A program made the position numbers and the translations under genes. Below are positions 26,033-34,989 of a stretch of DNA of 64,000 bases, piece after piece. The stretch comes from Actinacidiphila glaucinigra (GTDB taxonomy: Bacteria; Actinomycetota; Actinomycetes; Streptomycetales; Streptomycetaceae): NCBI RefSeq assembly GCF_900188405.1, contig NZ_FZOF01000035.1:1-64000 (forward strand). The letters run 5' to 3'. The notes under the pieces are model-generated. The model saw only the letters and a list, made by a program, of their open reading frames with translations, was not told the DNA's origin and did not search any database. Positions within the stretch are counted from its first letter, which is position 1. The number at the start of each line of letters is the position of its first letter.

Positions 26033-26424
26033 CGCCTGTGCAACACAAGCATCAGAGGACGGTCAGTCGGCCCTGCATAACCGGACTGGGCGCCAACATG
26101 CCGGCCCCGTACCCGTCGGCTTGGGTACGGGGCCGATGGACAACGCAGATGCCACGCGCCCTCCCGCCAAGCCGCGCCCTGCGCGACGACCCACACGGCG
26201 ACGGTCTACCACCCTGACCGGCTCGGACGAGAGCTCGCCGTACCACTGGCTCCTGTACGACGTGCTCCGGCATCGCTTCCAGGGCCGCTGACGAGTACCG
26301 TGCGCAGCAGGGTGAAGCAGGGCCAGCCGTGCGGGATCATCCAACGACACGAGGCCATCAGCGAGGATCGAGCGGGCGTGGCCTGGCCGGGGTCCTTGTT
26401 GTGACCCGTCATGGATCGAAGCCC
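26033..26424. other. Intergenic stretch with a terminator
   Basis: About 390 bases. It contains the strong hairpin at 26103-26134. A 51-codon frame at 26136-26291 ending SPYHWLLYDVLRHRFQGR might be a small gene but has no ribosome site that I trust. Confidence 0.4.
26103..26134 (+). terminator. Strong hairpin terminator
   Basis: GGCCCCGTACCC pairs perfectly with GGGTACGGGGCC (12 bp, 8-nt loop), 70 bases after the MocR stop. Confidence 0.8.
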
Positions 26425-28014
26425 TCAGCTGGGCGAGGGCTTGCGGAGCCGGGCTGTCGGCAGGTGACGGGTAGACGGGAAACTGGCGAGCGCGATGCCG
26501 GCGGTGGCGAGGACGGCGGCTTTGAGGCTGCCGAGCTGTGCGTCGGCGTATTCGGTCACGAGGGCGTCGGCCTCGGGCTTGGGCAGGCCGGTGCGCTCTG
26601 CCGCGGCTCGTACCTGCTCGGTGCCGACGAAGCTGACGCCCGCCTCGATGGTGATGCCGACCTGTTGACGCGCTGCGCTGGAGATCTGCGGGTTGTCTTC
26701 GATCTGGGTCGTGAACACGTGCACGAGTGCTCCGATGAGAAGCGAGCCGATGAGGGCGGTTCCCAGGGAGGATCCCAGGTTTTGCGCGGTGTACTGGAGA
26801 CCGCCGACCTCGCTGCGTTCCGACTCGCCGACGCTGGATTGGACGACGTTGCCGAGCTGGGAGGCGAGCAGGCCCATGCCTGTTCCCAGCAGGGCCATAG
26901 CCCAGGCGAACGAAAGATCGTTGAGGGACGGAGTGATGGTGGCCAGCAGCCAGAGAATCGACGCGATGAGAATCAGCAGGGCTGTACGGACCACTGTGCG
27001 GGGCGAGGCGAACCGGCCGAGAAGGGGGCCGCTCATGGAGACCACGAGCATGCTGATCGACACCGGTAGCAGCCGCAGCCCGGTCTCGAAGGCACTGAGG
27101 CCCTGCACGACCTGGAGGTACAGAGGGATGACGAAGAACAGGCCCAGCAGGATGAGGTTCTGACTGAGCAGCGTGGCAAGGCCGGCCCGCAGAGCGGGCA
27201 CGCCGAACAACGAGAAGCGTACGAGGGGCTCACGCTTCCGAGCCTCCTGCCGTCGCTCCCACAACCGGAACAACCACAGCACGACGGCGCCGGCAGCGAT
27301 GACGAAGAGGGTGAGGGAGAAGCCGAAGACGGTCACGGGGGAGTTGCGGGGCCGCAGCCAGCCCCAGTTGCTGCTCTGCAGGACACCCAGCACCACCAAG
27401 GCCAGGCCGACGGCGGACAGCACGGCCCCGACTTTGTCGAGATGCGGTCTGGAGCCGCGATGGGGCTGTTCCTCGATCCAGCGCATGCCCAAGAGGATGG
27501 CCGCCACCAGTACGACCTCGGCAGCGAAGACCAGACGCCAGGTCAGGTAGGTGGTGACCCAGCCACCGACCAAGGGGCCGACTGCGATGCCGGCTCCGGC
27601 CAGGCCGCCGATGACCCCGTAGGCGACGGCCCGGTCCCGGCCCTGGTAGGTTCCGGCCACGAGGGCGGCAAGCGCGGGGAGGACCAGCGCCGCGCCGAGT
27701 CCTTCGATCACGGACCAGCCGACGGTGAGCACCCATAGGACCGGGGCCACAGCGGTGAGGGCGGAGCCCGTGGCGTACACGATCAGTCCGATGCCGAACA
27801 CCTTGCGGCGTCCGAGCATGTCCCCGAGTTTCCCACCCGTGATCATGAGGGCTGCCATGACCAGGGTGTAGAGGGTGATGACGGCCTGAATCGAGGTGAC
27901 CTCGGTGTCGAAGTCCTCTACCAACTGGCTGATCGAGACGTTCATGACCGAGGTGTCGAGCACCATCAAAAACTGGGCGGTACCGAGGATGATCAGAGCC
28001 CGCCATCGCCTCAC
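26425..28014 (-). CDS. MFS transporter, DHA2 (14-TM) family
   Basis: A drug:H+ antiporter-type major facilitator of about 529 residues. Visible signatures are MVLDTSVMNVSISQL in helix 1 with the DHA2-typical Asp, motif A GGKLGDMLGRRKVF after helix 2, and motif C-like GAGIAVGPLVGGW in helix 5. The C-terminal part contains the long loop between helices 13 and 14. It probably exports hydrophobic drugs. Two GTG starts are possible (28023, 28014); GGAGG lies 8 bases before the second, so that one is given. It has no adjacent regulator on this strand. Confidence 0.9.
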   Translation of the reverse strand: MRRWRALIILGTAQFLMVLDTSVMNVSISQLVEDFDTEVTSIQAVITLYTLVMAALMITGGKLGDMLGRRKVFGIGLIVYATGSALTAVAPVLWVLTVGWSVIEGLGAALVLPALAALVAGTYQGRDRAVAYGVIGGLAGAGIAVGPLVGGWVTTYLTWRLVFAAEVVLVAAILLGMRWIEEQPHRGSRPHLDKVGAVLSAVGLALVVLGVLQSSNWGWLRPRNSPVTVFGFSLTLFVIAAGAVVLWLFRLWERRQEARKREPLVRFSLFGVPALRAGLATLLSQNLILLGLFFVIPLYLQVVQGLSAFETGLRLLPVSISMLVVSMSGPLLGRFASPRTVVRTALLILIASILWLLATITPSLNDLSFAWAMALLGTGMGLLASQLGNVVQSSVGESERSEVGGLQYTAQNLGSSLGTALIGSLLIGALVHVFTTQIEDNPQISSAARQQVGITIEAGVSFVGTEQVRAAAERTGLPKPEADALVTEYADAQLGSLKAAVLATAGIALASFPSTRHLPTARLRKPSPS

Positions 28015-28456
28015 CGCTTGCACCTCCAGAGCTTCCGGTGTGCGTCACGGCTTGTGCACACGACTTCAGATCACCATAAAGCAGGCATATCCCCGCTCTA
28101 GGTATATCCGTTGCCGAAAACGCGCTGTACCGATCCTCTGGGGGAATTCGGGACGGAAGTGGAGCGTAGGGCCTGCACCGACCGGAAGCCGTCGGCTCAA
28201 GTCGCTGACCGCGAAGCCTGCGATCGGCCTGATAGCCGTCTGGCACCTCGCGTGCGGCAGCGCAATCAGTGGACAGAAGGATATGTGACGGCGCAGTGAT
28301 GAAGGCCCGCATGTCAGACGCACCAACGGTCAGCGGATGCAGGGGCGTGTGGGCATCGATCGCACAGAACGAAAGTCAGCGGCACGCAGATTTAGTACGG
28401 GGCGTGAACTCTCACGGCCCGCCCGAGCGTCACTCCAGCAAGGGAAGACTCCCGCG
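28015..28456. other. Intergenic stretch, no gene recognised
   Basis: About 440 bases holding the MFS promoter and the leader of the 28457 gene. Two GGATAT direct repeats face the MFS gene (28078-28110) in an AT-rich patch and could be a promoter or operator. Nothing else seen. Confidence 0.35.
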
Positions 28457-28768
28457 ATGACAGAGGAACACGAACCTGGCAGCGATCTCTACGCGCTGTG
28501 GCACGCGCGCCATCTCGCTGTGGAGGACGACGACCGGATCATCCACCTTGACGCGGACGGCACCGTCCACCTGGACGAGGAGGAGTGGAGGATCATCGGC
28601 ATCTATCCGGACCAGGCGGCCGCGGAGGAGCAGCGGGAGATCTCCAGGAAGCTTCCAGGGTTCCGGGACGAACCTGACTGTTTCGAGATCGTACCCGTGA
28701 CGGTGGACGAGGATTTGTGGAACGAGGGGTTCGTCACGGTGTACCCCGAAGGGCGGAGGCGAGACTGA
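28457..28768 (+). CDS. Small acidic conserved protein, first of a tandem pair
   Basis: The 103-residue acidic product resembles the DUF7336-type small proteins of streptomycetes: strand-rich start, RIIGIYPDQAAAEEQREISR (a helix that reads like an interval counter), then LPGFRDEPDCFEIVPVTVD and EGFVTVY. It shares this order of motifs with the next gene, so the two are paralogues. The stop codon overlaps the next start by one base (TGATG), so both are translated together. Role unknown; related proteins occur near immunity or toxin loci, but nothing here proves that. Confidence 0.7.
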   Translation: MTEEHEPGSDLYALWHARHLAVEDDDRIIHLDADGTVHLDEEEWRIIGIYPDQAAAEEQREISRKLPGFRDEPDCFEIVPVTVDEDLWNEGFVTVYPEGRRRD

Positions 28769-29064
28769 TGAACCGGACTCTCTACTTTCTCGTGCACAGG
28801 CATCACTTCGCGGACGAGCCGGGCGCTCCCACCACCGTCGACTTCATGGAGGACGGCGAACCGCTCTTCTGGGACGACAGCGAGGACAGCTTCACGTTCG
28901 TCGGCCTGTACTCCAGCCGGCGACGGGCTGAAGAACGCATCGAGCAGGCGCGCACCGTGCCCGGATTCAAGGACCATCCCGACGGCTTCCACGTGCACGA
29001 GTACACCGTGGGTCAGACCTACTGGGCCGAAGGATTCCGCGTCGGCGAACAAACGGAAGGCTGA
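28768..29064 (+). CDS. Small acidic conserved protein, second of a tandem pair
   Basis: This 98-residue protein matches its upstream neighbour in layout: LYFLVHRHHF strand, FTFVGLYSSRRRAEERIEQA, VPGFKDHPDGFHVHEYTV and W-AEGFRV at the end. The shared PGF(R/K)D..PD.F and W.EGF blocks show a tandem duplication. Its ATG uses the last base of the previous TGA. Function unknown. Confidence 0.7.
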   Translation: MNRTLYFLVHRHHFADEPGAPTTVDFMEDGEPLFWDDSEDSFTFVGLYSSRRRAEERIEQARTVPGFKDHPDGFHVHEYTVGQTYWAEGFRVGEQTEG

Positions 29065-29292
29065 GCACGGGCATCAGTGGCAACCGCCGTTGCATACACC
29101 TGGACTCACGGCTATATCCGCAAGGCCGGCAGGGCAGGCCGCCATCCTCACCTACCGGATGCGCTTGCGCTCTGCTTCCTGAGCGCGCCTTCCTCGCCAG
29201 ACGCCGCCGGAAGCGAGCCACAGGACAAGGCGCCCAACCCGGTGAAGGTAGATTGATCACCAGTTGGCTGGAGGCCGGCGGGAGGAGCGGCT

Positions 29293-29832
29293 GTGACAGA
29301 GATAGAGGTTCCGGGGCCTGACCCCGACTGACAGCCGGCTACGCAACTGCCCTATTACACCGGCAAGAACCCCGCCTACCAGTACAGCGCCTGGGACCAC
29401 CACGCTCCGCTCTTCCGGATGATCGGAGTGTTGAAGCTGCCGGTGCAGCCCGTGGCTCAGCGGCTACGTCTGCACGTGGAACGGTCTTGGGACGGGCTGG
29501 ATGACCTCGACATTGTTCTGTTCCGGCTGAGAGGCTTCAGCTTCGCGATCAGCGAGCACGACGGCAATCCGCTCGGCTTCTCGTATGTCTGGCTCACCCA
29601 GCCGCACGAGCAAGCCGACAAGGCCCTGGACACCCTGCCAGCCGAACGGCCTCGGCACCTGCAACCGAGTCAGCAGGACCAGGCGGAGACTCTCCCCTTA
29701 CAGTTTGCTCATACGATCCGGCCGCGACCTGCACCCAAGAGGTTCAGATGCTCTATCAGAGCCCCGCCGACTTCTGCGCCAAGTACGCCAGAGCGCACAA
29801 CCGCGACAAAACCGATGGATCCGGCGCCGTGA
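29293..29832 (+). pseudogene. Conserved small protein gene with in-frame TGA
   Basis: A strong ribosome site (GGAGGAG, 29281-29287) precedes GTG at 29293. The frame reads MTEIEVPGPDPD, then TGA (29329-29331), and continues in the same frame as QPATQLPYYTGKNPAYQYSA and on through MIGVLKLPVQPVAQ and HDGNPLGFSYVWLTQPHEQA. The part after the TGA is clearly coding, so one nonsense change inactivates the gene unless translation restarts at the ATG at 29419. The C-terminal end beyond about 29650 loses its coding look, so a second lesion is likely. Family unknown. Confidence 0.55.
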
Positions 29833-30020
29833 CCACGCTACAAGAGGTGACCGTCGTCAGCGAGACCACGCAGACGGCACGGATCGAGGCGCTGTGGTTC
29901 TCATATGGCCACGACCGGTATTCCGGGTACTACGACGTTTTTGAGCGCACTGCCTTCGTCCTGGTCAAGCAGGACGGCGGGTGGCACCTGCACTCCGAAG
30001 AAGATCTCGGCTACGAGTGA
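29748..30020 (+). CDS. Small NTF2-like hypothetical protein, possibly 5'-truncated
   Basis: The 90-residue frame ends in a beta-rich segment (ARIEALWFSYGHDRYSGYYD, then FVLVKQDGGWHLHSEEDLGY) that looks like the end of an NTF2-like or lipoprotein domain. The frame is also open upstream of the ATG and reads SYDPAATCTQEVQ, which looks coding. The true start may therefore have been lost and this may be a truncated gene. No ribosome site is convincing. Confidence 0.45.
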   Translation: MLYQSPADFCAKYARAHNRDKTDGSGAVTTLQEVTVVSETTQTARIEALWFSYGHDRYSGYYDVFERTAFVLVKQDGGWHLHSEEDLGYE

Positions 30021-30301
30021 CACTTGATCAGCGTCTTTGACGCTGCACCGCGCACGCCTTTGTAACCGCCGTCACCGGCCCTGTTCGCCGCCCCCAGGTG
30101 CTTGCTGAAGATCTGGAGCCATCGGATCCCGACGCCGTCCTCCTCGAATGCACCCTCGCCAAGGACACCGGCGTCGCTCCCGAGGGCCCCGGCTGCCCCT
30201 GCCTGGCGCTCCCTTCCTCTCCCGGCCCGTGCACCGACCCGGGCCGGGGCATGTGGAGGCGGGGCGCGGCCGGGTGAGCGGAAGGGGGCGCCCCGGCCCG
30301 G

Positions 30302-32200
30302 TCAGTCGAACTCTTCGACGTACTCCTCGGTCGGGCCCAGTTCGGGCTCGTCCCGGAGTTCCAGGGTGTCCCCGAGGCCCTCGAGTTCGAGGACGGTGAC
30401 GGTGTTGACGCCCGCGTGCAGCAGCGGCGCCGGGCAGTACAGGGTGACCTGGGGGCCGATGTCCCAGTGGCGGCCGAGCAGGAAGCCGTTCACCCAGACC
30501 AGTCCGTGCACCGATCCCGGCAGCGCCAGGAACGTGTCGGCGGGTTCGTCGGCGTGGAACTCGGCGACGGCGAACCCGGCACCCGTACCGGTGACCGAGG
30601 CGGCGCCCGCGTCGAGCGCCGCGGACAGCTCCCGCTCGGACCACTCGGGCAGTGCCACCGGCGTGCTCTCCCAGCCCTGGACCATGCGCCGGTCGACCAG
30701 GACGGGACCGAGTAGCCCCTTCGGACGGCCCACGTTCGGACCGTAGTTGATTCTGCCGAGGCTTTCGACGAGGACGTCCAGACGGACGGTCTCCCCGGTG
30801 CCAGTGATCTTCAGCTCGGGGGAGTCCGCGTCGGCGACGCCGAGGTAGACGCCGTCGGCGAAGACCAGGGCGCGGTCGCGGACGTCCGTGAAGACCAGCC
30901 GGTGTTCGCCGGCGGGGATGCGCGGGCGGGCGGTGCAGCGCACCAGGCCCGCGTCCAGGCCGAGCCGTTCGAAGGTGGCGGGCCGCGGCGCGGCCGAGGT
31001 GTCCACCGGCGCGGTTCGGAGCGCGGCGTCGAGGCCGTCGAGCAGGCCGGCCCGGCGGACCAGCGCGACCCGGGCCGGCGGGAGGACGGGAAGCCGCTCG
31101 GGGGAACGCAGCGGCCCGGTCGCGCCCAGCACCTCGCGCATCGCGTGGAACTTCGGCGTGAAGCGACCGTCCTCGGCGATCGGCGCGTCGGAGTCGTAAC
31201 TGGTGACGACGGGCTCGAGCCGGCCCTCGGTCTCGTTGGCACCGGCCCACAGACCGAAGTTGGTGCCGCCGTGCGCCATATAAATGCTGACGCTGCCGTG
31301 GGCGTCGAGGATGCCGCTCAGGGTGTGGACGGCGCTGTCGACACTCCGGACGTGATGCCGCTTGCCCCAGTGGTCGAACCAGCCGTTCCAGAACTCGGCG
31401 ACGACGAAGGGCTCCTGTGGCCGGCGGCTGGTCAGCAGCTCGCGGGCCGCCATCGGCTTGGAGCCCAGGGTGGCGGCGGTGAGGGTGCCGGGCAGCGTGC
31501 CGCCGTCCAGCATCAGCTCGGTGGGGCCGTCGGCGGTGAACAGCAGTTCCGTGATGCCCCGTTCGATGAGGGCCTGGCGGTTCCAGCGCAGGTAGGCGTG
31601 GTCGTCGCCGTAGGAGCCGAACTCGTTCTCCACTTGGACGGCGACGACCGGTCCGCCCTGGGACGCCTGCAACGCGGCCAGGCGCGGGACCAGTTCTGTG
31701 AACCAGCCGTCGACGGCCGAGGTGAACTCCGGGTCGGAGCTGCGGATCGCGAGGTCCCGGCCGGTCAGCCAGCTGGGCAGGCCGCCGTTGGACCACTCGG
31801 CGCAGATGTAGGGACCGGGCCGGACCACGACGTCCAAGCCTTCCGCTCCCACGGTGCGAATGAACCGCTCCAGGTCTCGCCAGCCGTCGAAGCGCGGTGC
31901 ACGGTCCTCCCGGGGCTGGTGGAAATTCCAGGCCACATAGGTGTCGACGGTGTTCAGGCCGAGGTCGGCGATCCGGCGGACGCGGTCGCGCCAGAGATCG
32001 GGGTGGACCCGGAAGTAGTGCAGTGCCCCGGACAGGATGCGGTGGGGGATCCCGTCGCGGTAGAGGCGGCCGTCTCGCCAGGAGAGAAGTGCGGGGGAGG
32101 CGGCCGTCGCCGCTGCGCCCGAGGGCGCGGCGAGGGCGGTCTCCGCGGCTTCGGCCGGGCGCCGCGGCGGGTCGATGTTCGTCGTGGGCGACTCGTTCAC
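30302..32200 (-). CDS. GH35 beta-galactosidase
   Basis: A glycoside hydrolase family 35 enzyme of about 632 residues that removes terminal beta-galactose. The (beta/alpha)8 domain carries the acid/base Glu193 in QVENEFGSYG and the nucleophile Glu269 in VVAEFWNGWFDHWG; RPGPYICAEWSNGGLP is another family hallmark. C-terminal jelly-roll domains end with YVEEFD. No signal peptide is visible, so it acts in the cytoplasm on imported oligosaccharides. The start is uncertain: GTG at 32200 is given, and ATG at 32227 lies within the operator. It diverges from the LacI gene and shares its control region. Confidence 0.9.
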   Translation of the reverse strand: MNESPTTNIDPPRRPAEAAETALAAPSGAAATAASPALLSWRDGRLYRDGIPHRILSGALHYFRVHPDLWRDRVRRIADLGLNTVDTYVAWNFHQPREDRAPRFDGWRDLERFIRTVGAEGLDVVVRPGPYICAEWSNGGLPSWLTGRDLAIRSSDPEFTSAVDGWFTELVPRLAALQASQGGPVVAVQVENEFGSYGDDHAYLRWNRQALIERGITELLFTADGPTELMLDGGTLPGTLTAATLGSKPMAARELLTSRRPQEPFVVAEFWNGWFDHWGKRHHVRSVDSAVHTLSGILDAHGSVSIYMAHGGTNFGLWAGANETEGRLEPVVTSYDSDAPIAEDGRFTPKFHAMREVLGATGPLRSPERLPVLPPARVALVRRAGLLDGLDAALRTAPVDTSAAPRPATFERLGLDAGLVRCTARPRIPAGEHRLVFTDVRDRALVFADGVYLGVADADSPELKITGTGETVRLDVLVESLGRINYGPNVGRPKGLLGPVLVDRRMVQGWESTPVALPEWSERELSAALDAGAASVTGTGAGFAVAEFHADEPADTFLALPGSVHGLVWVNGFLLGRHWDIGPQVTLYCPAPLLHAGVNTVTVLELEGLGDTLELRDEPELGPTEEYVEEFD

Positions 32201-32211
32201 CAGGGGAGCGT

Positions 32212-32235
32212 ATGTTATCGATGACATCAGTAACA
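32212..32235. promoter_or_regulatory. LacI-type operator between GH35 and regulator genes
   Basis: ATGTTATCGATGACAT (32212-32227) is an imperfect palindrome centred on TCGA. TGTTATCG (32213-32220) is followed by TAACA at 32231-32235. The same core recurs upstream of the ABC operon (33397-33419). It overlaps or abuts both divergent promoters, so the LacI regulator probably represses itself and GH35. Confidence 0.65.
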
Positions 32236-32276
32236 AGCCTGCTAAGGTCCTCCAACCAATCGGGGGAGGGATCACC

Positions 32277-33293
32277 ATGAACGAGGACGCCTCGCGGCCG
32301 CGGCAGCCGAGCATGGCCGACGTGGCCGGGATCGCCGGAGTGTCGGCCCAGACCGTCTCCCGAGTCCTGCGCGGCTCACCGAACGTCAGTCCTGAGACGT
32401 CCCGGCGGGTACTGGCCGCCGTGGAGCAGATCGGCTACCGCTTCAACAGTGCCGCGCGGGCCCTGTCCTCGGGCCGCAGCCACACCATCGGCCTGGTCCT
32501 GCTGGCCTCCGGCGGCTACTACTCGCGTTCGGCGGTGACCGCCGGTGTGGAGTCGGCGGCCGGCGAGGCCGGGTACGCGGTGAGCATCGCGACCATCTCC
32601 GCGCTGGACGTGGGCCTGATGGAGCGTTCCCTGTCCAAGCTCGCCGACCAGAACGTCGACGGCTTTGTGATCGCGGTGCCGCTGATCTCGGTGACCCGCA
32701 AGATGGAGGAGATCACCCGGGACATTCCGACCGTCACCCTGGACGGGTCGCGGACCGCCGGTGCCCGGGTGCTCGGCATCGACCAGCGCGAGGCCGGCCG
32801 GATCGCCACCCAGCACCTCCTCGACCTCGGGCACCGTCAGGTCTGGCATGTCTCCGGGCCGGACGAGTGGATCGAGGCCCGGCAGCGCCGCGAGGGCTGG
32901 CGGGAGTGCCTGGAGCAGGCCGGGATCGAGGCTCCGCCGCCGCTCGAGGGCGACTGGTCGCCCGTCTCCGGTTACCGGCAGGGGCAGATCATCGCCATGA
33001 TCCCCGAGGTCACGGCGGTGTTCGTGGCCAGCGACGAGATGGCCTTCGGGGTGATCAAGGCGCTGCGCGAGCGGGGCCGTTCGGTGCCGGAGGACGTGTC
33101 CATCGTGAGCGTCGACGACATCGCCCTGGCCGCGTTCTGCGCGCCGCCGCTGACCGCCGTACGGCAGGACTTCTTCGGCTACGGCGCCGCGGCCGTACGG
33201 CTGCTGCTGGACGCGGACGCGGGTCCGGAGGAGGTCGTGGGTACCCCCGCGCTCTCCGTGCGGGACTCCACGGCGCCGCCGCGCGTCGTCTGA
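32277..33293 (+). CDS. LacI-family transcriptional regulator
   Basis: A 338-residue LacI/GalR repressor. The N-terminal helix-turn-helix is MADVAGIAGVSAQTVSRVLR with hinge RALSSGRSHTIG, followed by a periplasmic-binding-protein-like sugar domain (VDGFVIAVPL; TLDGS; GIDQREAGRIATQHLL; VFVASDEMAFGVIKAL). The ATG follows GGGGGAGGG. It sits between the GH35 gene and the sugar ABC operon and is the obvious regulator of both. The effector is presumably a galactose- or fucose-containing sugar (inference). Confidence 0.92.
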   Translation: MNEDASRPRQPSMADVAGIAGVSAQTVSRVLRGSPNVSPETSRRVLAAVEQIGYRFNSAARALSSGRSHTIGLVLLASGGYYSRSAVTAGVESAAGEAGYAVSIATISALDVGLMERSLSKLADQNVDGFVIAVPLISVTRKMEEITRDIPTVTLDGSRTAGARVLGIDQREAGRIATQHLLDLGHRQVWHVSGPDEWIEARQRREGWRECLEQAGIEAPPPLEGDWSPVSGYRQGQIIAMIPEVTAVFVASDEMAFGVIKALRERGRSVPEDVSIVSVDDIALAAFCAPPLTAVRQDFFGYGAAAVRLLLDADAGPEEVVGTPALSVRDSTAPPRVV

Positions 33294-33370
33294 GGGGCGC
33301 CCACGGGGCGCTCAAGAGCCCTGTTTCGGCTGTGAGCTGATCCGACGGCATCCAACCCCTTGCGCCCGTC

Positions 33371-33419
33371 ATGTGATCGGTGCCATGGTACCCAACATGT
33401 TATCGGTGCCACCGTAACA
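33371..33419 (+). promoter_or_regulatory. Paired operators upstream of the sugar ABC operon
   Basis: ATGTGATCGGTGCCA (33371-33385) and ATGTTATCGGTGCCA (33397-33411) are near-identical direct copies 26 bp apart. The second is followed by TAACA (33415-33419), giving the same TGTTATCG...TAACA layout as at 32213-32235. They lie about 140-185 bases before the binding-protein gene and are likely LacI-regulator sites. Confidence 0.65.
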
Positions 33420-33556
33420 ACGCCGGGTCGTACGTCCACCGGACCCGGGGTGCGGTGGCGTGGTGCCCGCGACGCGGAGGAGCCCGGAGGGCGTCCGTGG
33501 CGGGCCCGCACCGCCGCTCAAGTCAGGTGGGCGTACGTCCATGGGAAGGACCCCAA

Positions 33557-34882
33557 ATGAGGAGATCGTTCGCCTTCGCCGGCACCACGGTCATGGCGCT
33601 CTCGCTGCTCGTCGGCTGCTCGTCCGCCGGTGACTCGGACTCCGGCTCGGGCAGGACGACCCTCAAGGTTGCCGCTCTCGAGGGCGGCTACGGCAAGGAC
33701 ATGTACAACAAGGTCATCGAGGCCTACGAGTCCTCGCACCCGGAGGTCGACGTCCAGCTCCAGATCTCGAAGAGCATCGAGGACGAGATCACGCCGAACA
33801 TGAAGGCCGGCAAGTACCCGGACGTCGTCGTGCTCGGCCAAGGGCGCGAGGCTGGTCTCACCGAGACCCTGATCAAGGACAAGGCGCTGGAGGACCTCAC
33901 CCCGGTCCTGGACGCCAAGGTCCCCGGCGGCAAGCAGACGGTGGGCGAGAAGCTGACCGACGGCATCGTCGGCAACCTCAATACCAACCCGTACGGCACG
34001 GACAAGACGTACCTGATGCCGATGTACTACTCCCCGACCGGCCTCTTCTACAACAAGGGCCTGTTCAAGGAGAAGGGCTGGGACGTCCCGGCCACCTGGG
34101 ACGAGATGTTCGAGCTGGGCGACAAGGCGAAGAAGGAGGGCATCGCCCTCTTCACCTATCCGACCGCCGGCTACCTCGACTCGTACTTCTACGCCCTGCT
34201 CGCCGACGTCGGCGGGGAGCAGTTCTACCAGGACGTTATGACGTACAAGCAGGGCGTCTGGAAGACGGCGAACGCCAAGAAGGTCCTCGACATCACCACC
34301 AAGCTGCTCGGCTACGCCGAGAAGTCCACCGTCGGCTACGCCAACGAGCAGGACTTCACCAAGAACCAGCAGTCGATCCTCGACAACAAGGCGCTGTTCA
34401 TGCCGAACGGCACCTGGATCACCGGCGAGATGGCCGACGCGCCCCGTTCGGACGGCTTCGAGTGGGGCCTGACCCCGCTGCCCTCGGTGAACGAGGGCGG
34501 CACCCGCTACCTGACCACCTCGGTCGAGTCGGTCTGGGTGCCCAGTGCCGCCAAGAACAAGGACGAGGCGCAGAAGTTCATCGCCTTCCTGTACTCGGAC
34601 GAGGCCGCGAAGATCTTCGCCACGTCGAACGCGATCCAGCCCGTCAAGGGCCTCTCGGACAGCCTGACCGGTGAGAGCACCGAGTTCTACTCGCTCTATG
34701 ACGACACGTCTGTCTCCGCGCTGGTCGGCGGCTTCGCCTCGACGAACCCGGTCGAGGGTGTCGACATCAAGTCGACCCTGTTCGACACCGCCAACAGCAT
34801 CATCAGCGGCGACACCACCGAGGCCAAGTGGCAGGCGGCGCTGGACGAGGCCAGCGAGAAACTGCGCCAGGCGGGCAACTGA
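33557..34882 (+). CDS. Sugar ABC transporter substrate-binding lipoprotein (CUT1)
   Basis: A 441-residue extracellular solute-binding protein of the carbohydrate CUT1 class. The lipobox LVGC places the lipidated Cys at residue 21. The mature part has the usual cluster-B layout: KVAALEGGYGKDMYNKV, GKYPDVVVLGQGREAG, YYSPTGLFYNKGLFKEKGWD and GTWITGEM. The ATG follows GGAAGGA with 6-base spacing. It heads an operon with two permeases. No ATPase gene is present, consistent with the shared MsiK ATPase that streptomycetes use for many sugar importers (established for the genus). Confidence 0.93.
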   Translation: MRRSFAFAGTTVMALSLLVGCSSAGDSDSGSGRTTLKVAALEGGYGKDMYNKVIEAYESSHPEVDVQLQISKSIEDEITPNMKAGKYPDVVVLGQGREAGLTETLIKDKALEDLTPVLDAKVPGGKQTVGEKLTDGIVGNLNTNPYGTDKTYLMPMYYSPTGLFYNKGLFKEKGWDVPATWDEMFELGDKAKKEGIALFTYPTAGYLDSYFYALLADVGGEQFYQDVMTYKQGVWKTANAKKVLDITTKLLGYAEKSTVGYANEQDFTKNQQSILDNKALFMPNGTWITGEMADAPRSDGFEWGLTPLPSVNEGGTRYLTTSVESVWVPSAAKNKDEAQKFIAFLYSDEAAKIFATSNAIQPVKGLSDSLTGESTEFYSLYDDTSVSALVGGFASTNPVEGVDIKSTLFDTANSIISGDTTEAKWQAALDEASEKLRQAGN

Positions 34883-34884
34883 CC

Positions 34885-34914
34885 GGCCCGGCGGCGGCGT
34901 GGTCCGGCCGGGCC
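34885..34914 (+). terminator. Intercistronic hairpin after the binding-protein gene
   Basis: GGCCCGGC and GCCGGGCC form an 8-bp stem directly after the stop. Such hairpins often stabilise the upstream mRNA or end part of the transcripts, giving more binding protein than permease. It is probably a partial terminator. Confidence 0.45.
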
Positions 34915-34989
34915 GCCGCCGGAGCCTTCCCCATCCGGTGAACCTGCGGGTTTGCCAGCACCACTTCGTACGACCGGAGGACCGGCACG

